Shown here: in pieces, positions 1 through 5,002 of the stretch
How the letters are laid out: the number at the start of each line of letters is the position of its first letter
Position numbering within the stretch: the stretch's first letter is position 1
Assembly (NCBI GenBank): GCA_007120685.1
Contig: SKNG01000243.1
Coordinates: forward strand, 1-5,002
Direction of reading: 5' to 3'
Length of the DNA stretch: 5,002 nucleotides
Source: Paracoccaceae bacterium
GTDB taxonomy: Bacteria > Pseudomonadota > Alphaproteobacteria > Rhodobacterales > Rhodobacteraceae
Position numbers and translations under genes: made by a program
The notes under the pieces: generated by a model
What the model was told of the DNA's origin: nothing
Seen by the model: the letters and a program-made list of their open reading frames with translations, nothing else
The model's database searches: none

Positions 1-949
1 CCGGCACCTTGTTCAGCGGGCCGAAATAGGGCAGCGAATCCGGGCTGCGCGCGCCGAAGAACATCACCATCTCCGAAGGCGCCGCCCCGCCGCGCTGCTT
101 GCGCATGGTGAAGGCCCGGAACGGCGCCGAGCCGGTGCCGGTGCAGATCATCAGAAGCCGCGCCTGCGGGTTGTCGGGCAGCAGGAAGGTGGCCCCGAAG
201 GGCCCCGTCACCTGCACCTCGTCACCGACCTTCAGGTCGCAGATGTAGTTCGAGCACAGCCCGCTCTCTTCGCGCTTCACAGTCAGCGAGACGTTGTTGT
301 AGCCCCGCCGCTCGCCGTCGCGCGGGCTGGAGACGGAGTAGAGCCGCGGCAGATGCGGCTTGCCCTCGCCATCCGTGCCCGGGGGGATGATGCCGATCGA
401 CTGCCCCTCCAGCACCGGCATCGGCTGGGCGCCGAAATCCAGGATGATGTGGCGCACGTCATGGGCCGGGTCGCCGGTCAGACGAAAGTTGCCGGCCACC
501 CGCGCCGTCGCCGGCTTGCCCAGAGTATAAAGGTTCACCGTCGGCTTCGCCGCCCCCGCCGGCGGTTTCGACTTGCCGCCCGCGCCCTTGTGCGCCTCGG
601 CCAGCAGCGCGGCGATGGGGTCGTCGCTGGCCTCCTCGGCATCGGCCCCCTGGGCAAATTCCTCCTGCTCGGGCAATTCCTGCCAGCCATATTGCTCTTC
701 CAGCGAATAGGGCTTTTCCACCACCCGCCATTCGTCGATCGACCCGGTGGGGCAGACCGGTATGCAATCCATGCAGAAATTGCACTTGGTGGCATCGACG
801 ACGACATTGTTGTCGTCATGTTCGATGGCCCCCAGCGGGCAGGTCATCTCGCAGGTATAGCAGCGGATGCAGATCTCGGGGTCGATCAGATGCTGCTTGA
901 CCACGCCCCCATCCTGAATGGGCTTCGGCGTTTTCGTGGGGGCGTTCAT
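1..949 (-). CDS. boxA: BoxA, benzoyl-CoA 2,3-epoxidase reductase component (3' end outside window)
   Basis: This is the NADPH-dependent iron-sulfur flavoprotein that passes electrons to the diiron epoxidase BoxB in cytosolic aerobic benzoyl-CoA degradation. Reading from 949, 316 residues are visible without a stop; the family is usually a little over 400 residues, so roughly the last quarter is missing at the window edge. The N-terminus has two ferredoxin-type [4Fe-4S] motifs, C27-C30-C33-C37-P and C56-C59-C62-C66-P. An acidic then Ala/Gly/Lys-rich linker follows at about 84-136. Next comes a ferredoxin-NADP reductase module with the FAD motif RLYSVSSP (202-209), GLCSNYIC (230-237) and the NADP-binding CTGTGSAPFRAF (269-280). 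The ATG overlaps the TGA of the upstream 55-residue ORF (ATGA) and GAGG lies 7 bases before it, so translation is probably coupled. Domain order and neighbours make the identification firm. Confidence 0.95.
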   Translation of the reverse strand, partial: MNAPTKTPKPIQDGGVVKQHLIDPEICIRCYTCEMTCPLGAIEHDDNNVVVDATKCNFCMDCIPVCPTGSIDEWRVVEKPYSLEEQYGWQELPEQEEFAQGADAEEASDDPIAALLAEAHKGAGGKSKPPAGAAKPTVNLYTLGKPATARVAGNFRLTGDPAHDVRHIILDFGAQPMPVLEGQSIGIIPPGTDGEGKPHLPRLYSVSSPRDGERRGYNNVSLTVKREESGLCSNYICDLKVGDEVQVTGPFGATFLLPDNPQARLLMICTGTGSAPFRAFTMRKQRGGAAPSEMVMFFGARSPDSLPYFGPLNKVP

Positions 950-1113
950 GCGCGCACCTCGCGCGGCGCCCGGGACTGTTGCAACACCACTTCGGGCACC
1001 AGCCGCAGCGCCGCGGCTTCCAGGCAAAGGCCCTGACAATCGGGACAGTCCAGGCACTGCGCCGGGCGGGTAGGGGTGGACGCGTTGCTCAGCGCCTTGC
1101 GTTCGATCAACAT
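946..1113 (-). CDS. Small cysteine-rich protein with a CxxCxxCxxxC motif, between boxB and boxA
   Basis: This is a 55-residue ORF that I do not recognise as a named family. It begins MLIERKALSN and contains CLDCPDCQGLC at residues 20-30. Its four cysteines (20, 23, 26, 30) have exactly the CxxCxxCxxxC spacing of ferredoxin-type Fe-S motifs, though without the proline that usually follows the last one. These are the only cysteines, so it could hold at most one cluster or a zinc ion. No signal peptide or membrane segment is visible; the second half is Ala/Leu/Val-rich and ends with basic residues. GGAGG lies 8 bases before the ATG, and the stop overlaps the boxA start by 4 bases, which argues that it is translated. 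A role in electron transfer between BoxA and BoxB, in cofactor maturation, or only as a leader peptide for boxA are all inferences. Confidence 0.72.
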   Translation of the reverse strand: MLIERKALSNASTPTRPAQCLDCPDCQGLCLEAAALRLVPEVVLQQSRAPREVRA

Positions 1114-1121
1114 GGGGGGTG

Positions 1122-1126
1122 CCTCC
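1122..1126 (-). promoter_or_regulatory. Shine-Dalgarno sequence of the small Cys-rich ORF
   Basis: The minus strand reads GGAGG 8 bases before the ATG at 1113. It fixes the start of the 55-residue ORF and supports the view that this ORF is a real gene rather than spacer. Confidence 0.7.
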
Positions 1127-1163
1127 TGTTGTTCGGATGCTGGGTGGTTGGCTTCCGGGTTCG

Positions 1164-1187
1164 AGGGCGGGCACCATTGCCCGCCCT
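1164..1187 (-). repeat. Intercistronic stem-loop downstream of boxB
   Basis: AGGGCGGGCA (1164-1173) and TGCCCGCCCT (1178-1187) form a perfect 10-bp GC-rich stem with a 4-base loop, 16 bases after the boxB stop. No T-run follows on the minus strand, so it does not look like a classical intrinsic terminator. It may protect the 3' end of a processed boxCB message or lower read-through into the small ORF and boxA; this role is inferred. Confidence 0.7.
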
Positions 1188-1202
1188 GGTGCGACCTGCG
1201 GA

Positions 1203-2654
1203 TCAGGCCATATGCAGCTTCACATATTCGAAGTCGCCCGGCTTGTTGTCGATGCCGACCTTCGGCGGGGCAATCCAGCCGGCATACTGGCCCGGCTCAT
1301 AGATCGGCTTCATCAGCGACTGGATGAAATCGCCATCCGCATGGCTGGGCAACCATTCCTTGACCCCGGCATCGTATTCGACGCCGGAAACCATGTTGCC
1401 TTCGGGGTCGAAGTTCTTGTTCGCAAAGACCCCGATCTTGCGGTTGAACGCCTCATGCGGCAGCTTCAGTTCGAACTTGATGCCCGATTTCTCGATGATC
1501 TTGTTCCAGCGCCCCACGCCGCCCGCGGCATCGCGCGTGTAGTCGTCGCGCAGGCGCATGTTGATCGCGGTCAGCGCCGGCACCTCGTGGCGCACCAGCT
1601 TGCCATCGACCAGATCCCAGACCGGATAGGTAGCATCGTTCAGCTTGTGGTCGTCGTCCAGCCGGTGCTCCATGTAGCGGCCCTTGATACCGGCGTTGAA
1701 GGCATTGGCGGCGTTGGTGCTGACCTCCTGACCGAACAGGTCCAGCGACAGGGTATAGTGCAGGTTCAGCTTCTTCTGGATCGTCGGCAGGTCGATGACA
1801 CCCAGCGCGCGGATGCGGTCGATCTCATAGGGGTCGTCGATGCCGTTTTCCTTCATCACCTGACAGGTGCGCTCGATGGTGCGGCCGACGCCGGTTTCGC
1901 CGACGAACATGTGATGCGCTTCCTCGGTCAGCATGAAACGGCAGGTGCGGCTCAGCGGGTCGAAGCCCGACTGCGCGAGGCTTTCCAACTGCATCTTGCC
2001 GTCGCGGTCGGTGAAATAGGTGAACATGAAGAAGGACAGCCAGTCCGGCGTTTCCTCGTTGAAGGCCCCCAGCATGCGCGGCGCTTCTTCCGACCCCGAG
2101 GATCGGCGCAGCAGATCATCGGCCTCTTCCCGCCCGTCGGCGCCGAAATATTTCTGCAGCAGATAGACCATCGCCCACAGGTGCCGGCCCTCCTCGACAT
2201 TGACCTGAAAGAGGTTGCGCATGTCGTAAAGCGAGGGCGCGGTCAGGCCCAGAAAGCGCTGCTGTTCGACGCTCGCCGGCTCGGTATCGCCCTGGATGAC
2301 GATCAGCCGGCGCAGCATGGCGCGATATTCGCCGGGCACTTCCTGCCAGGCGGGTTCGCCGTAATGCTCGCCGCAGGGGATGGTGCGGCCCTCCACCTGC
2401 GGGGCCAGCAGGATGCCCCAGCGGTATTCCGGCATCTTCACATAGTCGAATTTCGCCCAGCCCTTCGGGTCCACGCTGACGGCCGTGCGCAGATAGACCA
2501 GCGATTTCTGGAAGTTCTGCGGGATCAGGTCATTCCACCAGTTGATGTAGCCGGGGTGCCATTTCTCCAGCGCCTTCAGCACGCGGCGGTCGTTCGACAG
2601 GCCGACATTGTTGGGGATCAGCGTGTCGTAGCTGACGTTGATGAGATCGAGCAT
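1203..2654 (-). CDS. boxB: BoxB, benzoyl-CoA 2,3-epoxidase (diiron oxygenase component)
   Basis: BoxB uses O2 and electrons from BoxA to convert benzoyl-CoA to 2,3-epoxybenzoyl-CoA in the cytosol. The protein has 483 residues, close to the family norm of about 475. The diiron carboxylate helices are visible: EEGRH at 154-158 (E155, H158) and EEAHH at 244-248 (E245, H248). E125 and D216 lie where the other iron ligands of the Azoarcus evansii enzyme are expected, with a constant offset of five from the numbering I recall, so the active site looks intact. Other family-like stretches are the N-terminal VSYDTLIPNNVGL (7-19) and GDFEYVKLHMA at the C-terminus. GGAGG sits 6 bases before the ATG. The gene lies 97 bases after boxC and 89 bases before the small Cys-rich ORF, and is probably cotranscribed with both. 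Confidence 0.97.
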   Translation of the reverse strand: MLDLINVSYDTLIPNNVGLSNDRRVLKALEKWHPGYINWWNDLIPQNFQKSLVYLRTAVSVDPKGWAKFDYVKMPEYRWGILLAPQVEGRTIPCGEHYGEPAWQEVPGEYRAMLRRLIVIQGDTEPASVEQQRFLGLTAPSLYDMRNLFQVNVEEGRHLWAMVYLLQKYFGADGREEADDLLRRSSGSEEAPRMLGAFNEETPDWLSFFMFTYFTDRDGKMQLESLAQSGFDPLSRTCRFMLTEEAHHMFVGETGVGRTIERTCQVMKENGIDDPYEIDRIRALGVIDLPTIQKKLNLHYTLSLDLFGQEVSTNAANAFNAGIKGRYMEHRLDDDHKLNDATYPVWDLVDGKLVRHEVPALTAINMRLRDDYTRDAAGGVGRWNKIIEKSGIKFELKLPHEAFNRKIGVFANKNFDPEGNMVSGVEYDAGVKEWLPSHADGDFIQSLMKPIYEPGQYAGWIAPPKVGIDNKPGDFEYVKLHMA

Positions 2655-2677
2655 GGTTTTCCTCCTCAGGAAGCCTG

Positions 2678-2717
2678 GGTCTTTCTGGCGGGTTGCAACC
2701 CGCCCTGCTTAAAGACC
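2678..2717 (-). repeat. Bipartite stem-loop in the boxC-boxB gap with an 18-bp perfect palindrome
   Basis: The core GGCGGGTTGCAACCCGCC (2687-2704) is a perfect 18-bp palindrome; as RNA it gives a 7-bp GC-rich stem with a 4-base TGCA loop. It is flanked by a second pair of arms, GGTCTTT (2678-2684) and AAAGACC (2711-2717), so the full structure is two stacked stems with an unequal internal loop (2 and 6 bases). No T-run follows, so termination is unlikely to be strong. The boxB Shine-Dalgarno sequence lies outside it. An mRNA processing or stabilising role is inferred. Confidence 0.65.
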
Positions 2718-2751
2718 GGAACCGGGACGCGCCGGGGTCCGGGGGGCGGGG

Positions 2752-4410
2752 TCAGACCCGCTGCATGTTGTATTCGCCGCGCTTGCCGCTGCCGTAGCGT
2801 TGCAGCGCACCGGACTCGCCCACGGCATTGGGGCGCTGGAAGATCCAGTTCTGCCAGGCGGTGAGCCGGCCGAAGATGCGGGTTTCCATCGTCTCCGGCC
2901 CCGGGAAACGCAGGTTGGCCTCCATTCCCGTCATCGCGTCGGGGCTGAAGCTCGCGCGTTCCTCCAGGAAGATGCGCAACTCGTCCTCCCAGTCGATATC
3001 GTCGTAGATGAAGGTCACAAGCCCCGCCTCGCTGGCCTCTTCCGCCTCCATGGGCGCGCCGATGCGGGCCTCCAGCGCCTCTACCGCTTCCGGCTCGCCC
3101 AGGAAGCGGGTCTGAAGGCGGGTCAGGTCATTGCCCATCGGATACTGGCCAAAGTTGGACGCAGCGAGGGTGACAGTGGCGACGGGGCGGTTATCGCCCT
3201 CGAACTCGTCCTGCATCATGTAGCTGCGGTCCACCGACCACAGCAGTTCCGCCAGCACGCCCGCATAGCAAGAGCCATGCTCGACCAGCGCCACCAGCGA
3301 GCGCGCGGTCATGTCCACGCGCTTCAAGAGCCGCTTCCAGTAGAGCAGCACCTCATTGGCCAGCCAGTGGTCCTTGTTGGCCAGCAGGAGCGCCTCATGC
3401 GCCAGCACCTTCTCGGGCGCGCCTTGCGTGCGGAAGACGATGGTGCCCAGTTCCATCTCGTTCAGGCGCAGATGCAGGATGGCGTCGTCCAGCTCGCGCG
3501 CGGCGCGCAGCATCCAGGCCTGCGCGCCTTCAGCGTGGAAAGCAGCCATGTCGGCGGGCGCATCCTCCTCGGGGCCGTTGATGGTGATCGTGGCGCGGCG
3601 GCCGGCGCGGTCCAGCGCCACCTCGACGGTGGAATAGGTGATGGCATCCTCGCCGATCTGGCGCTTGAGCGGCGTCAGCTTGACCCCCTCGGCATCGGAC
3701 GGGCGCGGGGATTTCGACGCGAAATCCTTCGCGCGCGCCAGCACCGCCTCGTCGAATTTCGAATTCGGCACCACCTCATCGACCAGCCGCCAGTCACGGG
3801 CGCGCTTGCCCTTCACGCCCTCTTCCATGGCGCAGAAGACATCGGCCAGATCGCGCCGCACCTTGCGCTTGTCGGTCACGCGGGTCAGCCCGCCGGTGCC
3901 CGGCAGCACGGCCAGAAGCGGCACTTCCGGCAGCGCGACCGAAGACGTGGAATCGTCGGTCAGGATGATATGGTCGCAGGCCAGCGCCAGTTCATAACCG
4001 CCACCGGCGCAAGAGCCCTTGACAGCGCAGATATAGGGCTGGCCGGACTCAGTGCCCGCCGCCTCGAAGGTATTGCGGGTCTCGTTGGTGAACTTGCAGA
4101 AATTGACCTTATGGGCATGGCTGGCCTTGCCCAGCATGCGAATGTTGGCGCCGGCGCAGAACACGTTGTCCTTGCCCGAGCGCATGATGATCGCCTTGAC
4201 ACCCGGATGCTCGAACCGCAGCCGCTGCACGGCGTCGGCCAGTTCGATATCCACGCCCAGATCGTAGGAATTGAGCTTCAGCTCATAGCCGTCGAACAGC
4301 CCGCCCTTTTCGTCCACATCCATGTAGAGATGAGCGATGTCGCCGTCGATCTCATAGCGCCAGTGGCGATACTGGCTCGGGTCGGTCTGGAAATCGATGA
4401 TCTTGGTCAC
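2752..4410 (-). CDS. boxC: BoxC, 2,3-epoxybenzoyl-CoA dihydrolase (crotonase superfamily)
   Basis: BoxC hydrolyses 2,3-epoxybenzoyl-CoA to 3,4-didehydroadipyl-CoA semialdehyde and formate, the non-oxygenolytic ring-opening step. The protein has 552 residues, matching the roughly 550-residue family, which is about twice a normal crotonase. The N-terminal enoyl-CoA hydratase fold shows CAGANIRML (85-93), the oxyanion-hole region SCAGGGYELALACDH (133-147) and LPEVPLLAVLPGTGGLTR (160-177). C105, E140 and E162 fall where I recall the Burkholderia xenovorans catalytic residues Cys111, Glu146 and Glu168, with a constant offset of six, so the enzyme looks functional. The C-terminal half (about 260-552) is a diverged second crotonase-like part ending in a GKRGEYNMQRV tail. 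The start is GTG; the next in-frame Met is at residue 30 and would remove conserved sequence. It is the first gene after the promoter region. Confidence 0.97.
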   Translation of the reverse strand: MTKIIDFQTDPSQYRHWRYEIDGDIAHLYMDVDEKGGLFDGYELKLNSYDLGVDIELADAVQRLRFEHPGVKAIIMRSGKDNVFCAGANIRMLGKASHAHKVNFCKFTNETRNTFEAAGTESGQPYICAVKGSCAGGGYELALACDHIILTDDSTSSVALPEVPLLAVLPGTGGLTRVTDKRKVRRDLADVFCAMEEGVKGKRARDWRLVDEVVPNSKFDEAVLARAKDFASKSPRPSDAEGVKLTPLKRQIGEDAITYSTVEVALDRAGRRATITINGPEEDAPADMAAFHAEGAQAWMLRAARELDDAILHLRLNEMELGTIVFRTQGAPEKVLAHEALLLANKDHWLANEVLLYWKRLLKRVDMTARSLVALVEHGSCYAGVLAELLWSVDRSYMMQDEFEGDNRPVATVTLAASNFGQYPMGNDLTRLQTRFLGEPEAVEALEARIGAPMEAEEASEAGLVTFIYDDIDWEDELRIFLEERASFSPDAMTGMEANLRFPGPETMETRIFGRLTAWQNWIFQRPNAVGESGALQRYGSGKRGEYNMQRV

Positions 4411-4417
4411 GCCGTGG

Positions 4418-4421
4418 CTCC
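4418..4421 (-). promoter_or_regulatory. Shine-Dalgarno sequence supporting the GTG start of boxC
   Basis: GGAG, within a longer G-run on the minus strand, lies 7 bases before the GTG at 4410. No in-frame ATG is available nearby, so this site decides the start. Confidence 0.7.
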
Positions 4422-4447
4422 CCCCGGATTGGCTGCGTGCGATTTAC

Positions 4448-4461
4448 TGCACTATAATGCG
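4448..4461. promoter_or_regulatory. Proximal operator-like site TGCACTATAATGCG over the -10 box
   Basis: This 14-mer matches a second site at 4571-4584 at 12 of 14 positions. It carries two TGC[A/G] half-sites exactly 10 bases apart, one helical turn. BoxR/BzdR-type regulators of benzoate clusters (HTH plus shikimate-kinase-like domain) are known to recognise TGCA repeats, so a BoxR-like repressor is the best guess. No regulator gene is present in this window. Overlap with the predicted -10 would block RNA polymerase. Confidence 0.55.
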
Positions 4462-4479
4462 TCAGCCCCGGGATGTGAA
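4451..4479 (-). promoter_or_regulatory. Predicted sigma70-type promoter of the box operon
   Basis: On the minus strand, TTCACA (4479-4474; 5 of 6 to TTGACA) and TATAGT (4456-4451; 5 of 6 to TATAAT) are separated by exactly 17 bases. A T-run (4486-4481 on the minus strand) just upstream of the -35 could act as an UP-like element. Transcription would start near 4444, giving a leader of about 34 bases that includes the boxC Shine-Dalgarno sequence. The -10 box is overlapped by an operator-like repeat, which suggests control by repression. Prediction only. Confidence 0.6.
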
Positions 4480-4570
4480 GAAAAAAGATTCATCATGTGC
4501 GCCGTATTGAAATAGCGTATAAACAAAACCTTATATGAAAGCGCGCCAGAGCGGCCACCTGCGAGAGCGG

Positions 4571-4589
4571 TGCAATATAATGCATTATA
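4571..4589. promoter_or_regulatory. Distal operator-like site containing the 14-bp palindrome TATAATGCATTATA
   Basis: TGCAATATAATGCA (4571-4584) repeats the proximal site, again with two TGCA words 10 bases apart. It runs into a perfect 14-bp palindrome at 4576-4589, so the TATAATGC word appears once in each orientation. The site lies 123 bases upstream of the proximal site, a distance at which looping by one regulator, or a second promoter, is possible. A perfect TATAAT is present on both strands, but I found no acceptable -35 at 16-18 bases on either. Confidence 0.5.
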
Positions 4590-4625
4590 CTTTCTTACGG
4601 CTCTGCCTGCGCCCGATTCCCGGCG

Positions 4626-5002
4626 TCAGGTCCGGCGACGGCCTTGCCCCAGCAGCCCGGCGGCACCGCCCAGCAGCCACAGCGCCGCCAGCCCCGACGC
4701 CACGCTCAGCACGAAGACACCCATCGCCGGCCAGGCCCCGCCCACGGCTCCCGGCAATAACCAGCCCACCAACGGGCCGTCCTGCCCGGTGACCAAGAGC
4801 CAGCCCAGCGAGCCCGCAAACCCGGCCACGACCAGAGCCACACCCAGCACAGGCACCACCCGCGCCCCCTGCCCCGCGCGTCCGGTCACCGCCCAGCCGC
4901 GCCGCAGCACGGCGGTCAGCCGGCCCACATCATGCCCCACCGCCAGCAGCGCCGGCACGATCAGCAGCACCAGCACCATGCCGAAGCCCAGCCCGTAGAC
5001 CA
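4626..5002 (-). CDS. C-terminal end of a probable RND-family efflux permease (5' end outside window)
   Basis: Only the last 124 residues are visible, with the reading frame open to the window edge. The fragment starts with VYGLGFGMVLVLLIVPALLA, which resembles the last transmembrane helix of AcrB-like RND permeases with its VPALL ending. A basic stretch follows, then two further hydrophobic segments at about residues 48-70 and 91-117 and a basic tail (GRRRT). Classical AcrB ends soon after the VPALL helix, so the extra two helices would be an extension. The family would imply proton-driven export across the inner membrane, with periplasmic adaptor and outer-membrane partners not seen here. 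The identification rests on a short segment; another polytopic membrane protein is possible. It reads in the same direction as boxC but is separated by the control region, so it is probably a distinct unit. Confidence 0.6.
   Translation of the reverse strand, partial: VYGLGFGMVLVLLIVPALLAVGHDVGRLTAVLRRGWAVTGRAGQGARVVPVLGVALVVAGFAGSLGWLLVTGQDGPLVGWLLPGAVGGAWPAMGVFVLSVASGLAALWLLGGAAGLLGQGRRRT

Larger units (their letters stand above)
4411..4625. other. Intergenic control region upstream of boxC
   Basis: These 215 bases separate the upstream membrane-protein gene from boxC. About 4480-4600 is clearly richer in A+T than the surrounding coding DNA. It contains the predicted box promoter and both TGCA-type sites. 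A short direct repeat AGAGCGG occurs at 4548-4554 and 4564-4570. I see no convincing gene or strong terminator here, so some read-through from the upstream gene cannot be excluded. Confidence 0.7.

Noticed and set aside
353..1036. 227-residue plus-strand frame opposite boxA and the small ORF
   Set aside because: It is antisense to BoxA with its clear Fe-S motifs, has an Arg-rich composition and shows no convincing ribosome site.
1119..2864. 581-residue open frame on the plus strand opposite boxB
   Set aside because: It lies exactly antisense to a well-supported boxB and shows no family-like motif. Long antisense frames are common in GC-rich DNA with strong third-position bias.
2800..4515. 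571-residue open frame on the plus strand opposite boxC
   Set aside because: It is the mirror of the boxC codon pattern, rich in Arg, His, Gln and Ala, with no recognisable domain. boxC explains the region fully.
4507..4536. Possible plus-strand promoter, TTGAAA followed by TTATAT
   Set aside because: The spacing is 18 bases, the -10 match is poor, and no plausible plus-strand gene lies downstream. It is probably chance in AT-rich DNA.
4606..4631. Bulged inverted repeat overlapping the stop of the membrane-protein gene, considered as a terminator
   Set aside because: The 8-bp stem has a bulged A, begins inside the coding region and has no T-run after it, so the support is too weak to call a terminator.
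4535..4998. Plus-strand frames of 85 and 142 residues opposite the membrane-protein gene
   Set aside because: They have low-complexity Pro/Ala/Ser/Thr/Arg composition typical of the complement of a Leu/Val/Gly-rich membrane protein.
1..5002. CRISPR arrays, tRNA or rRNA genes, insertion sequences, attachment sites
   Set aside because: I saw no spaced repeats, cloverleaf-like segments, transposase motifs or terminal inverted repeats with target duplications on either strand.

Overview
The window carries the core of a box cluster, the aerobic coenzyme A-epoxide route for benzoate (benzoyl-CoA) breakdown. All convincing genes are on the minus strand. The DNA is GC-rich, with many long but meaningless antisense frames. 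Together with the gene content and codon use this suggests an alphaproteobacterium, most likely of the Rhodobacterales; the taxon is an inference from style, not proven by any marker gene here.

Layout in the direction of transcription (high to low coordinates): 5002-4626 is the 3' end of a membrane protein gene, probably an RND-family efflux permease. 4625-4411 is an AT-richer intergenic region with a good sigma70-type promoter and two TGCA-type operator-like sites. 4410-2752 is boxC, with a GTG start. 2751-2655 is a gap holding a strong stem-loop. 2654-1203 is boxB. 1202-1114 is a gap with a second perfect stem-loop. 1113-946 is a 55-residue cysteine-rich ORF whose stop codon overlaps the start of boxA. 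949-1 is boxA, cut off by the window edge.

The enzymes act in sequence. BoxA, an FAD- and Fe-S-containing NADPH reductase, feeds electrons to BoxB, a diiron epoxidase that turns benzoyl-CoA into its 2,3-epoxide. BoxC, a crotonase-superfamily enzyme, hydrolytically opens the ring to 3,4-didehydroadipyl-CoA semialdehyde and formate. The benzoate-CoA ligase, the semialdehyde dehydrogenase (BoxD) and the BoxR-type regulator usually found with these genes are not in this window.

The least expected item is the small ORF between boxB and boxA. It has the exact cysteine spacing of a ferredoxin-type Fe-S motif (CxxCxxCxxxC), a good Shine-Dalgarno sequence and a 4-base stop/start overlap with boxA. 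It may be an unrecognised accessory part of the benzoyl-CoA epoxidase system.
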